The position numbers and the translations under genes were made by a program. Positions 46,512-55,976 of a DNA stretch of 64,000 nt are shown here, one piece after another; positions within the stretch are counted from its first letter, which is position 1, and every line of letters begins with the position of its first letter. The stretch is taken from assembly GCF_009828925.2 (NCBI RefSeq), contig NZ_WUTY02000001.1, positions 2,696,492 to 2,760,491 of the forward strand, written 5' to 3'. The stretch comes from Methylicorpusculum oleiharenae. GTDB lineage: Bacteria; Pseudomonadota; Gammaproteobacteria; Methylococcales; Methylomonadaceae. The notes under the pieces were generated by a model. The model saw only the letters and a list, made by a program, of their open reading frames with translations, was not told the DNA's origin and ran no database searches.

Positions 46512-46720
46512 GTATCTGTTTTACGCCTTTCATACTGAAAATTCGTACGACTTTGTTAACAGTGCGTGATATGCCAGTCGAAGACCGTCGTGAACCCGGC
46601 TAAGGGGGGCTTAGCGGCAGCTTCCATGCCGCACATCCTCGCCAAAGACATCCCCACCTTTTGGATACCAGACGTTTTTTTCGATCAGCCGGGATGAGCT
46701 ATTAATTTTTTACTGAAAAT

Positions 46721-47437
46721 ATGATTAAAGGTATTAATGTATTCGTCAGCCGCATCATCGGTTTGTTCGCCCTGATTGTAATGGTCTGGTGGTTTTTTGG
46801 CGACCGCATAGCTTTGGTGGATACGCAGGAAGTGAGTAAAAGCTTCAGCCGGTTTATTTCCCTGGAAGGGGCGGATGAGTATGTTGTCGCAAGACTGGCT
46901 GGTAATGAAGATTTCACGATTGAAAAATACAGGCATGTGTTTGGACTACCTGTAGGAGATACGCATGTCAAACTCTCACTCGTTGCGAATTACAGGTATT
47001 TCGTCAAGTTGGCTGAGCTGAAGCATACTATTGAAAACGATAGCATTCATATTCATGTTCCGAAACTGTACTTATCCACTCCGGTCGCTTTTGAATTTTC
47101 AACAGTACGGGAAAGTGGGCGTCAGTTTTTATTTGGACCCGATGGTAAAGCGCTTATTGACCAACTGAAGCAAGACGTTTCCAAAAATCTGGAAGCTAAG
47201 GGACGGGCCCAAATCAGCGTTGTTTATGACAAGGCCGCAAAGGCACTGGCGGATAACTTTGATCGTTATTTTAATGCGAATGGATTGGGCGGCCGCTATA
47301 GAAACATAGTGGTAATTTTTGACCAAGAAATTAGTCAGTCAAAGCGGCAATTCAGTTACAGTGATGGTGCTTGTGGAAAAGAGCGCTGTTCGCTGGAACT
47401 TGATCTGGGGAAGGGACTGATATTGTCAATTAAGTAG
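46721..47437 (+). CDS. DUF4230 family membrane-anchored protein
   Basis: 238 residues with one N-terminal membrane helix (IIGLFALIVMVWWFFG, residues 12-27) and a periplasmic domain of the DUF4230 type (DTHVKLSLVANYRYFVKLAEL, IHVPKLYLSTPVAFE, RAQISVVYDKAAKALADNF). The family lies at cell membranes and has unknown function. It follows the truncated Wadjet operon by about 210 bases and is not part of known Wadjet loci. Confidence 0.8.
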   Translation: MIKGINVFVSRIIGLFALIVMVWWFFGDRIALVDTQEVSKSFSRFISLEGADEYVVARLAGNEDFTIEKYRHVFGLPVGDTHVKLSLVANYRYFVKLAELKHTIENDSIHIHVPKLYLSTPVAFEFSTVRESGRQFLFGPDGKALIDQLKQDVSKNLEAKGRAQISVVYDKAAKALADNFDRYFNANGLGGRYRNIVVIFDQEISQSKRQFSYSDGACGKERCSLELDLGKGLILSIK

Positions 47438-47504
47438 CCGCTTTATTACGAAAAATAATAACCCGGCCCCATGCCGCTATTTCGAACTTCAAAGGGTAAA
47501 GGAT

Positions 47505-47777
47505 ATGTTAAAGCGCCTGTTACACAGTGGAATTGGCTTTGCAATGTTGACCGGATGCGCGACATTTAAAACATTAGAAACAGATATTCCACTTTATGAG
47601 CGGGTGTTTATCTGCAGTGGAACACGGCTTGATTGGGCGGCTATAGCCCGAAATGATGTCGCGCTAAGCCGATTTAAAGTGATACCGCCGCGTTATCCCT
47701 TGGTTGATCTGCCACTAAGCTTTGCTTTGGATTCCCTGTTTTTACCTTTAACAGTCTCTGCTGAGCTCTTTCATTAG
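47505..47777 (+). CDS. YceK/YidQ family lipoprotein
   Basis: 90 residues: a signal peptide with the lipobox LTGC (residues 15-18), then the family pattern YERVFICSGTRLDWAAI and FKVIPPRYPLVDLPLSFALDSLFLPLTV. YceK/YidQ are outer-membrane lipoproteins with no assigned role. AAGGGTAAAGG precedes the ATG. Confidence 0.85.
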   Translation: MLKRLLHSGIGFAMLTGCATFKTLETDIPLYERVFICSGTRLDWAAIARNDVALSRFKVIPPRYPLVDLPLSFALDSLFLPLTVSAELFH

Positions 47778-47869
47778 TGCGGTTTGGATTTTAACAGCCG
47801 GTGGTCTGGTAACGTTGCTTAGGAGTAGAACCAAGCGGTGTCAAAACTTATTTTTCAGAGGTATTGGAT

Positions 47870-48625
47870 ATGAAAAGTAAATATGAATGGCTGTCTATTT
47901 TGATGTTGGCATTAACTTTCGTTTTGAGTTCGTGCTCCAGTATGAGCACAAAATCCAACGATACGCTATCAAGCAAGATCAATCTCTCGGAACAAATAAT
48001 ACTGGCTTCACTCAGTAAAAAATTAAACTCGGGCGATGTTTTGGAAGCTGACGCGTTTGATATTCAGACCTCTTGCTTTTTAAAAGCGGGGAATAGTGAA
48101 TCGATGGATTTATCTTACGATAACTTCAAAGTTAAGCTGAAAGAAGGGGCAAACAGCACTTTGCCTTTAACTGAAGAGCAAATGAAAGAAGCTTTTAATT
48201 TATTGAAAACCGGACAGGTGAAAAGCGACGTAAAGCGCACATTAATTCAGTTGCTAAATGAGCTGCATAGCTCGCCGGACCAAGTGCTATCGGATTTGCC
48301 AAATATATTTCGTAATCCGCTGGATTTTCCAGACCAGCCCGGCATTAATACCGCGGGGAACACAGCAAAAATCTTCATCAGCCCGGATAACAGAACTTTC
48401 CGTCTGGCTATACTCGCTTATGCACGCATCAATGGGGTGAATATCGAAGAAGAAAATATTGACAATTTGTACAGATATTTGGACTCAGGGCATGAGTCCG
48501 ATTTTATCAAGCTGGCTGAGGGTGGACTTAACGTGATAAAAGACCAGTATGGTTTAACCGATATTGAACAGGCAGCTGAAAAGTTTCACTCTGCGGGTCA
48601 AACCTGCATGAGCAAAACGGCTTAA
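47870..48625 (+). CDS. Predicted lipoprotein of unknown function
   Basis: 251 residues with a clear signal peptide and the lipobox LSSC near residue 22-25. The mature part is helical and polar (LSEQIILASLSKKLNSGD, LTEEQMKEAFNLLKTGQV). No family recognised. The ATG at 47870 has AGAGG eight bases upstream. It follows two envelope genes on the same strand, followed by a hairpin at 48665. Confidence 0.72.
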   Translation: MKSKYEWLSILMLALTFVLSSCSSMSTKSNDTLSSKINLSEQIILASLSKKLNSGDVLEADAFDIQTSCFLKAGNSESMDLSYDNFKVKLKEGANSTLPLTEEQMKEAFNLLKTGQVKSDVKRTLIQLLNELHSSPDQVLSDLPNIFRNPLDFPDQPGINTAGNTAKIFISPDNRTFRLAILAYARINGVNIEEENIDNLYRYLDSGHESDFIKLAEGGLNVIKDQYGLTDIEQAAEKFHSAGQTCMSKTA

Positions 48626-48664
48626 GGAATTAATGCGATGGAAACAGTTTGCATGTTTTTATAT

Positions 48665-48692
48665 AAGTGCCTGATGAGGAGGTCAGGCACTT
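48665..48692. terminator. Hairpin between convergent genes
   Basis: Perfect stem AAGTGCCTGA / TCAGGCACTT with an eight-base loop. No T tract on the plus strand, so it may be a weak or factor-assisted terminator. Confidence 0.5.
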
Positions 48693-48735
48693 AGAATGAA
48701 GAAATAATCACTATTAGGTATTGGATTTTAAAGTT

Positions 48736-48921
48736 TTAGATGCACAAGTCAGACAATCCGAACCAGTCGAAATTGTCAGATTCTTTTTTGAATAATTCTT
48801 TTTTGTTGCTTTCATACAAATCTTCCAGAATAAACTCTACTCCGTAGATGCTGTTGCCATTAAAGTCTTGGGCCAAAGTATTTAATATGTCGGGGTTACT
48901 GCTATTTATTATAATTTTCAT
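48736..48921 (-). CDS. Small hypothetical protein
   Basis: 61 residues starting MKIIINSSNPDILNTLAQDF and ending DWFGLSDLCI; acidic, no membrane segment. AAGGTGAATACC sits in front of the ATG at 48921, which decides the start over 48942. No family recognised. It lies alone between a lipoprotein gene and the large helicase gene. Confidence 0.6.
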   Translation of the reverse strand: MKIIINSSNPDILNTLAQDFNGNSIYGVEFILEDLYESNKKELFKKESDNFDWFGLSDLCI

Positions 48922-49294
48922 GGTATTCACCTTTTTTGTCATCTTTTGGTAAAGGATATCAGATGTTTCCTAAACGTCAGCTGTACAGAACAGGGTTTTA
49001 GATCAATTTGTGATCAAATAGGCACAAATTGTTGTTTTGTTGCTAAAGTGTCTCACACCTTATCAGTAATATCCTAATTGTCACGCATGAGTTTTTAAAT
49101 TTCATCGGATTTACAGTAGTGCAGTAGTGTCCTTTAAAGTTTCTCGACTTGGTTCAGTTGGGAATCCCGCTACCTGTTTTCTGATAAACGGTCATGAACA
49201 TAATTTCATCATTCCAGAGCAGGATGCCGGCATTGCAACTATCGTATGTTCCTATGTACAGCATGATGACTAAAATTACAGTGAATTAATAACA
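48922..49294. other. Intergenic stretch upstream of the fusion helicase
   Basis: About 370 bases with no gene. It should contain the divergent promoters of the small hypothetical gene and the helicase gene; none can be assigned with confidence. Confidence 0.4.
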
Positions 49295-52200
49295 ATGGAT
49301 TGGCAAAGCTTTTCTAACACCCTGTGCAGCTTGGATTTGGAAGCCAATTACAACGGAGAGATTTTTGCTGTTGGTGCGGTTTTTCAGGACCGGGTTTTTA
49401 ACCGGCAAGTCCCGTTTAAGATTCATCATGTCCTTGGCGAACTGGATCAGTTTATTACTGATGCGCGATTTGTATTGGGTCATAATCTTATTTTGCATGA
49501 TCTGCCTTTGTGTCTGGCTGTCGATCAGCAGCTTGGCTTTCTAAATAAACCGGTTATCGATACTTTATTTTTGTCGCCGCTGGCTTTTCCTGAAAATCCT
49601 TATCATCGCCTGGTCAAAAATTACAAATTATTGCGGGACAGTTTGAGTGATCCTGTTGCGGATGCGAAGATCGCGTTGTCGCTGTTTCAAGATCAATGGG
49701 AAGCTTTTCAGGCCCAGCAGGCCGATGGGCAATTATTATCTTTTTATCATTATGCATTTTCCGGTCAACCCCGTTTTTCCGGTTTGCAGATGGCTTTTCA
49801 GGTCATGGATGCGCAGCCTTTGACTGCCGGTTCTGCGTTTGATTTATTCAAGAAAGAGACACTGGGGAAGGTCTGCAAAACCGCTTTCAATAAAGTGATT
49901 TTATCCTATTTGCCGAATCCTGAATTACGTCCCGCGTTAGCCTATTGTCTGGCCTGGTTACGGGTTTCGGGCGGTAATTCGGTATTGCCGCCCTGGGTTC
50001 GTCAACAGTTTCAGGCAGTTGCGCCGGCATTACGGCAATTACGCGATATTCCCTGTCAATCGACGGACTGTATTTATTGTCAGGAGACGCATCATCCTGT
50101 CTCTCAATTACAGCGCTATTTCGGATTTTCTGCTTTCAGGCCACAGCCGGAAAATGCTGAAGGGGGCAGTCTTCAACAAAGTATTGTCCAGGCAGGAATG
50201 GCGGATATGCCCTTGTTTGCCGTGTTGCCTACCGGTGGCGGAAAATCCTTGTGCTTTCAATTACCGGCACTGGTGCGTTATCAGCGACGCGGCGTACTGA
50301 CCATTGTGATCTCGCCGTTACAGGCCTTGATGAAAGATCAGGTCGATAATCTGCGCAACAAAACCGGGGCACCCAACGTTGCTGCTTTATACGGCATGCT
50401 GACTGCACCGGAACGCGGCGAAGTCATAAAAGCCATACAAATGGGTGATATTGCGTTGCTCTATGTATCGCCGGAACAGCTGCGGAATACGGGTTTTCAA
50501 AATGCGATCGAGCACCGGGAAATCGGTTGCTGGGTTTTTGATGAAGCGCATTGTTTGTCAAAGTGGGGACATGATTTTAGGCCTGATTATTTATACGCCG
50601 CACGTTTTATCAAGGAATTTGCCGAAAAACAGCACGCTTTATTACCGCCCGTGCAATGTTTTACTGCAACGGCCAAGCAGGATGTCAAAAATGAGATCAT
50701 TGATTATTTCAAGGCTAATCTAGCCCAGGATCTACAACTATTTGAGGGTGGGGTCGAGCGAAACAATTTGCAGTTTGAAGTGCAAACAGTCAACAGTGTC
50801 GATAAATATCCACGCATCAACCGCTTACTTCATGAGCGATTGGCCGAAAATAATGGTGGCAGTGCCATTATTTATTGCGCTAAACGCAAACAAACTGAAG
50901 CCATTGCCGAATTTTTACAGCATCAGGATTGGCAGGTTGAGGCGTTTCATGCCGGGAAAAATGCCGCTGAAAAAAAGCATATCCAGGAAAACTTTATCAG
51001 CGGCAGAACCCGTGTCATCACGGCGACCAATGCGTTTGGCATGGGTATCGATAAGGAAGATGTCCGGCTGGTGATTCATGCGGATATTCCCGGTTCGCTG
51101 GAAAATTATTTACAAGAGGCGGGCAGGGCGGGGCGTGATCAGAACGAAGCCGAATGTATTTTACTCTTTGATGAAAATGACATCGACAGCCAGTTTAAAC
51201 TGTCGGCGTCTTCGCAGCTCAATCAGCGCGACATTGCGCAGATACTCAAGGGTTTGCGCGGGGTCCGCAAGGATAAATCCGGCAATGTCGTCATTACTGC
51301 CGGGGAAATACTGCAGAATGAAGCAGTCGATACTACGTTTGAAGCTGAAGATCCGGATGCTCCAACCAAAGTGATGACTGCAATCTCGTGGCTGGAGCGG
51401 ACCGGTTTTGTTGAACGTAACGAAAATAAAACCCAGGTTTTTCAAGGCCGGCCCTTGGTTAAAAATCTTGCCGAAGCGCAGCAGAAAATCGCCACGTTGG
51501 GTTTGTCCGAGCGTCAGCAAAAGCGCTGGCTGGCTATACTGGATGCGTTATTTAATGCCGACAGTGATGACGGCTTCAGTGCCGATGAGTTGGCGTTGTT
51601 AAGCGAGTTTTCCGAAGAAAACAACGAACCCGGGCAAAACAAAATCAACGAAACAGCCAGTCAGCGGGTTATCCGGACTTTATACGATATGTCCTCTGCG
51701 GGCATCATTCAAAAAAATCTGCTGTTGACCGCGTTTGTTCGTTACAAAATCGCCAATGCGTCGAGTTCGCTGCTGGAACAAATCTGCTCTCTGGAAAATG
51801 CGTTGGTCAATCTGTTGCAGGAGCAAGCACCCGATGCCGGTCCCGAAGAATGGCAAAATCTGTCATTACGCCATGTCAATCAACACTTGCTGGACCAGGG
51901 CTTTAAAGACTGTAATCCGGAAGTGTTAAGATTGTTGCTGGTGTCCATGAGCAAGGACGGACAAGGTCTGGCCGGCAGCAGAGGCAGCCTGTTTATCCGT
52001 CATGTTTCACAGGATCAATACCGGATCAAGCTCAACCGGGGTTGGCGGGCCTTATCGCGCACTATCGAACGGCGCCAGGCAGTGGCCCAAATCTCTTTGA
52101 ATGCGCTATTGCAAAAAATACCGGACGAAACCAAGCCCGGAGCCGATTTGTTAGTGGAATTCTCGGTGGAAGATTTACTGGCGGCGCTGAATCAGGATAT

Positions 52201-54475
52201 CCACATGCGTTCTGAGTTAACAGACCCTTTGGCGGCAGTGGAACGCGGACTTAATTTTCTGCATGAACAAAGAATCATCACGCTGCAAAAGGGGCTGGCC
52301 GTATTCCGGCAGGCGATGACAATCCGGGTGCTGCCCGAAGCGCAACGGCGGCGATACAGCAAAGGTGACTATGAGCCTTTGTCGCAACATTACAGCGAGC
52401 GTATTTTTCAAGTTCATGTCATGAATGAATACGCGCGGCAAGGGCTGGAAAAAATTGGCCAGGCATTGGCTTTTGTCGTCGCGTATTTTTCTCAGGATAA
52501 AACCGAATTTGTAAAACGCTATTTTCAGGGGCGAAAAGAAATTCTGGATCGGGCAACCAGCCAGCAATCATTCCAGCGTATTGTCAGTGATCTTCAAAAT
52601 CCGGAACAACAGGCGATGGTGGCCAGTTCCGAGGAGCAAAATTTATTGATTCTGGCTGGTCCGGGTTCCGGCAAGACGCGCGTGGTGATTCATCGCTGTG
52701 CGTATTTGTTAAGGGTTAAACAAGTGCCTGCACGCAGTATTCTGGTGCTGTGTTTTAACCGTAATGCCGCAACTGAATTAAGACAGCGGCTGTTTGATCT
52801 GGTCGGTCCAGAAGCTAAATTAGTTACCATCCAAACCTATCACGGACTGAGCCTGCGTTTATCCGGTCATGCCTTGACCGGCGTGGAGAAGACCCATGAA
52901 TTCGGTGCCGAATTGATTTTTCAGGACATGATTCGTCAGGCGATTGACTTGCTGAACGGGCAACAGGGCTGTTTGAATCTGGGCTGCGATGAAATGCGGG
53001 ACCGTTTATTGGCGGGGTATCGCTATATTCTGGTCGATGAGTATCAGGATATCGACGAATGCCAGTATGAACTGATTGCCGCTATAGCCGGGCGAAAGCA
53101 AGACGAAGACAGCCGGTTAACCCTCCTTGCGGTAGGTGACGACGATCAGAATATCTATCAATTTCGGGGGGCCAACATCGGCTTTATTCGCCAATTTGAA
53201 AAGGATTATCAGGCTTACCCACAGTATCTGGTCGAAAACTACCGGTCCAGTGCGCATATCATAGCTGCCGCCAATCAGTTGATCGAACAAAATCGCGACC
53301 GGATGAAACAGCAGCATCCGATTAGGATTAACCGGGGACGAAAAAGCCTGGCTGCCGGAGGGCGTTGGGAAAAACTCGATCCATTAGTCCATGGCCGGGT
53401 GCAGATTCTGACGTGCCGGGATGACATGCAGCAAGCCCAAGTGCTGGTCGACGAGTTGTTGCGTATGCGGCAACTGGATAACAGTCTTGAATGGCGGCAA
53501 TGTGCGGTGTTGACCACAGAGTGGCGGCTGTTGAATCCGGTCCGAGCATGCCTGGAAGCGCAGGCCATCCCACTGAGTTTGGCCTTGCCTAAAGATGCTC
53601 AGCCTCCGCCGTTTCGCATCCGGGAAAACCTGGCCTTGCTCAAGGCAATCAAACTCAGCGATCGAAAAGTCTGTAAATCCGGGGACTGGCTGGATTTTTT
53701 GCAAAATGTTGAAACCGGCGAGCCAAATACCTGGGCAAATCAGCTCAGGCAACTGTTGCTGCAATGGCAGGCGGAAACCGGCGATGAAGATACCGGCAAG
53801 CAACAACTGTTGGAATATCTCTGTGAGTCACTGGCCGAACAGCGCAAAGAGTGCCGGTTGGGGCAGGGCGTCTTTCTCAGTACTGTTCATTCAGTGAAAG
53901 GGATGGAATTTTCTCATGTGTTTGTGCTTGACGGTGGCTGGACATTGCCCGCCTCAGAGGAACAGCGGCGTTTATTATATGTCGCCATGACCCGGGCGAA
54001 AGAAACGCTGTGTTTAATGCAAAGGCTGGATTTACGAAATCCTTATCTGCCCTCTTTAAAAGGTGATTTTAGTGTGCAACGCCAAGTGGTGATTGAAGAG
54101 CCTGAAGTCTTGCCGCCCGTTAAAAAGGACTATGCCTTTCTGGGGTTGAAAGATTTCGATTTAAGCTATGCCGGAAGCTTTTCGGAACGCCATCCCATTT
54201 ATAATAAACTGGCGAGTCTGAGTGCCGGTTCATCGGTAACTATAGCGCAGCAAAACGGCAAAATCGTCGTGCAAAAAGAGCAGATGACGATCGCCGTGCT
54301 TTCCCAAAACGCCAGTCAGCAATGGCAGGAGCGTTATAAAAATATTCAATCAGCCACCGTCATTGCCATGATTACGCGGTATAAATCCGATTCCGAAGAA
54401 GACTACCGGTCGCGTTGTAAAGTCGAGCAATGGGAAGTGCCGATGCTGGAGGTGGTTTTGCAGTCAAGTCATTAA
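49295..54475 (+). CDS. Exonuclease-RecQ-UvrD triple-fusion helicase
   Basis: 1726 residues. Residues 1-170 are DEDD exonuclease-like: D14 and E16 in LDLEAN, an Asp in GHNLILHDLP, and a last Asp in SDPVADAKIAL. The His or Tyr usual before that last Asp is not evident, so activity is uncertain. Near 250 is a Cys cluster, CQSTDCIYCQETHH. The RecQ helicase spans about 270-640 (Walker A PTGGGKS, DEAH at about 415, ATNAFGMGIDKEDVR, QEAGRAGRDQ), followed by winged-helix-like sequence. An SF1 UvrD/Rep helicase spans about 1100-1620 (GPGSGKT, DEYQD, GDDDQNIYQFRG, VENYRSS, STVHSVKGMEF, YVAMTRAK). Both ATPase sites are intact. A role in repair or in processing foreign DNA is inferred; it converges on a nuclease gene 49 bases away. 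Confidence 0.92.
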   Translation: MDWQSFSNTLCSLDLEANYNGEIFAVGAVFQDRVFNRQVPFKIHHVLGELDQFITDARFVLGHNLILHDLPLCLAVDQQLGFLNKPVIDTLFLSPLAFPENPYHRLVKNYKLLRDSLSDPVADAKIALSLFQDQWEAFQAQQADGQLLSFYHYAFSGQPRFSGLQMAFQVMDAQPLTAGSAFDLFKKETLGKVCKTAFNKVILSYLPNPELRPALAYCLAWLRVSGGNSVLPPWVRQQFQAVAPALRQLRDIPCQSTDCIYCQETHHPVSQLQRYFGFSAFRPQPENAEGGSLQQSIVQAGMADMPLFAVLPTGGGKSLCFQLPALVRYQRRGVLTIVISPLQALMKDQVDNLRNKTGAPNVAALYGMLTAPERGEVIKAIQMGDIALLYVSPEQLRNTGFQNAIEHREIGCWVFDEAHCLSKWGHDFRPDYLYAARFIKEFAEKQHALLPPVQCFTATAKQDVKNEIIDYFKANLAQDLQLFEGGVERNNLQFEVQTVNSVDKYPRINRLLHERLAENNGGSAIIYCAKRKQTEAIAEFLQHQDWQVEAFHAGKNAAEKKHIQENFISGRTRVITATNAFGMGIDKEDVRLVIHADIPGSLENYLQEAGRAGRDQNEAECILLFDENDIDSQFKLSASSQLNQRDIAQILKGLRGVRKDKSGNVVITAGEILQNEAVDTTFEAEDPDAPTKVMTAISWLERTGFVERNENKTQVFQGRPLVKNLAEAQQKIATLGLSERQQKRWLAILDALFNADSDDGFSADELALLSEFSEENNEPGQNKINETASQRVIRTLYDMSSAGIIQKNLLLTAFVRYKIANASSSLLEQICSLENALVNLLQEQAPDAGPEEWQNLSLRHVNQHLLDQGFKDCNPEVLRLLLVSMSKDGQGLAGSRGSLFIRHVSQDQYRIKLNRGWRALSRTIERRQAVAQISLNALLQKIPDETKPGADLLVEFSVEDLLAALNQDIHMRSELTDPLAAVERGLNFLHEQRIITLQKGLAVFRQAMTIRVLPEAQRRRYSKGDYEPLSQHYSERIFQVHVMNEYARQGLEKIGQALAFVVAYFSQDKTEFVKRYFQGRKEILDRATSQQSFQRIVSDLQNPEQQAMVASSEEQNLLILAGPGSGKTRVVIHRCAYLLRVKQVPARSILVLCFNRNAATELRQRLFDLVGPEAKLVTIQTYHGLSLRLSGHALTGVEKTHEFGAELIFQDMIRQAIDLLNGQQGCLNLGCDEMRDRLLAGYRYILVDEYQDIDECQYELIAAIAGRKQDEDSRLTLLAVGDDDQNIYQFRGANIGFIRQFEKDYQAYPQYLVENYRSSAHIIAAANQLIEQNRDRMKQQHPIRINRGRKSLAAGGRWEKLDPLVHGRVQILTCRDDMQQAQVLVDELLRMRQLDNSLEWRQCAVLTTEWRLLNPVRACLEAQAIPLSLALPKDAQPPPFRIRENLALLKAIKLSDRKVCKSGDWLDFLQNVETGEPNTWANQLRQLLLQWQAETGDEDTGKQQLLEYLCESLAEQRKECRLGQGVFLSTVHSVKGMEFSHVFVLDGGWTLPASEEQRRLLYVAMTRAKETLCLMQRLDLRNPYLPSLKGDFSVQRQVVIEEPEVLPPVKKDYAFLGLKDFDLSYAGSFSERHPIYNKLASLSAGSSVTIAQQNGKIVVQKEQMTIAVLSQNASQQWQERYKNIQSATVIAMITRYKSDSEEDYRSRCKVEQWEVPMLEVVLQSSH

Positions 54476-54524
54476 CCCTTCTCACACTCAGACTGACAGA
54501 AATCTGGCCCTGGTCGGCTGTCTA

Positions 54525-55526
54525 TCAGGGATTTAACTGCGCAATATGATCAATAAAATTCTTTTCGTTAACAAACGTGACATCGTGCATATTGGTTAAG
54601 CCATTGGTTTGCTCGTCGTTGATCCCTAAAACCAGCACCAAAAATTTGTCTTTGTCGATATTCAGTCTTTTACGGAGTTTGTTGTATTTTTCAATCATTG
54701 ACCTGAATTCACCGGATTTGCACTCGATAAACAGCGGGGTACGGTGGTTGATCAGAAAGAAAATATCGATTTCGTGTTTATCTTCATTAGAAAAGTTGAC
54801 CACAAAACTTCTCAAGCAAGAAAAAAGCCCTTTTTTTTCATAAAAAACCTTCACCAGTTTCATGAAGACATACCATTCCAGCCATTCGCCATTAAAGAAA
54901 TTAACAATGGTTGAGGCCGTTTGCAGCGTGAGATGAATCTTTTTTTCTTTTTTGTTATAAAAGTATCGGGCTACAAAAGCATAATCGTACAAATTTCTGC
55001 AGAAATCGGTGATGATTTTGATTTCTTTCTGGCTTTGATTGCTGATATTAATCATTACTGATGAATAATCATTGCGCTGAGCTTTCTTGATTTTTTCCAA
55101 AACGGTTTGCAAAACTTCATGATTGTCTCCCAGTTCTATAGCGACTTCATCATAAAAACCCTGAGTATCCAAAGCCTGTAAATTGACGTCAACGTCAATT
55201 TCCCTGTTTTTGAACCAGTCGATGATGGGTTTGAACTGAGCGCTGTTGGTCATCGCCGTTGTGTTATGCAAATCAAGCAGTTTATCCCGGCTGACTATGT
55301 GCGGACTGACTGAAGAGACGGCTTCTGTTGGCGAAGCATTGGGCTGTTCCAGTTCTTGATATTTAGTCAGCAAAAGCTGGTATTTTTCGATGACTTTTTT
55401 AACCAGTGTCACCGCATCGTGAATTGGAGCAGGATGATCGCATACCGGACATTTTACGGTTTTACCTACATGTTCGTTAGGCACTTCCCGTAAATAGTTG
55501 CAGTTGTTACAGCGTAAAATTGCCAT
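54525..55526 (-). CDS. Zinc-ribbon protein with Card1-like (DUF1887) nuclease domain
   Basis: 333 residues. A Cys4 zinc ribbon (C6, C9, C26, C29) is followed by a helix and an unrecognised middle domain (about 95-205). The C-terminal PD-(D/E)xK nuclease domain has GEWLEWYVF, then D254 in HEIDIFF and E268-C-K270 in PLFIECKSG. That order, WLE...D...ECK, is the pattern of the nuclease half of Card1/Can2 (DUF1887), the cyclic-oligoadenylate-activated effectors of type III CRISPR. A CARF sensor domain is not seen here; the zinc ribbon takes its place. No CRISPR array or cas gene is in the window. All presumed catalytic residues are intact. Confidence 0.78.
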   Translation of the reverse strand: MAILRCNNCNYLREVPNEHVGKTVKCPVCDHPAPIHDAVTLVKKVIEKYQLLLTKYQELEQPNASPTEAVSSVSPHIVSRDKLLDLHNTTAMTNSAQFKPIIDWFKNREIDVDVNLQALDTQGFYDEVAIELGDNHEVLQTVLEKIKKAQRNDYSSVMINISNQSQKEIKIITDFCRNLYDYAFVARYFYNKKEKKIHLTLQTASTIVNFFNGEWLEWYVFMKLVKVFYEKKGLFSCLRSFVVNFSNEDKHEIDIFFLINHRTPLFIECKSGEFRSMIEKYNKLRKRLNIDKDKFLVLVLGINDEQTNGLTNMHDVTFVNEKNFIDHIAQLNP

Positions 55527-55976
55527 ATAAACCTTTCCGGTGTTTTCAAATATTGAAAATGATTTTAGATGAAAAAACTAATGCTTTGCCGGATTTTCAA
55601 AAAAAACCTTGATTTTCGTGGGCCAACACTCCGGTTCAGCAGTTAAAAAGCGCTGCATATTACGGCTATTCGGAATAGGATGTAGAAAACTTAAAGTTTG
55701 GCAATGTGAAAAAGTATCTTGCTTGTTCAGTACCATGAAAAGTCAGCGTTGAAATAACGTACACCTGACATTCGAGCCGACGCTATTTCAAGAAGTTCAC
55801 AGGTATCGTCTGGCCAAAACCCTGGAAATGAAAGAAGCGACGGCAAAATTTGAGCTAAAAAGTCGTAGGTTGCGGTGAGTTTACGAACCGCAACGATCGC
55901 GAACGATGCGTCTCGTAGCACGGCAGCATCCTATGGCGCACCTTATCGAGTTGGTAGTAGCAGGAATTAATTGCTA
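55527..55976. other. Intergenic stretch, no convincing gene
   Basis: About 450 bases. A 64-codon minus-strand frame at 55727-55921 shows no family resemblance. The promoter of the nuclease gene lies at the left end. Confidence 0.4.

Noticed and set aside
46512-46720. Continuation of jetD in another frame
   Set aside because: The other frames (for example the run through TMSICFTPFILKIRTTLL) show none of the JetD or Toprim features.
54525-55526. Type III CRISPR locus around the Card1-like nuclease
   Set aside because: No repeat-spacer array and no cas gene is visible in the window, and no CARF domain is seen in the protein.
55727-55921. 64-codon minus-strand frame upstream of the nuclease gene
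   Set aside because: No similarity to known proteins and no ribosome-binding site; treated as chance.
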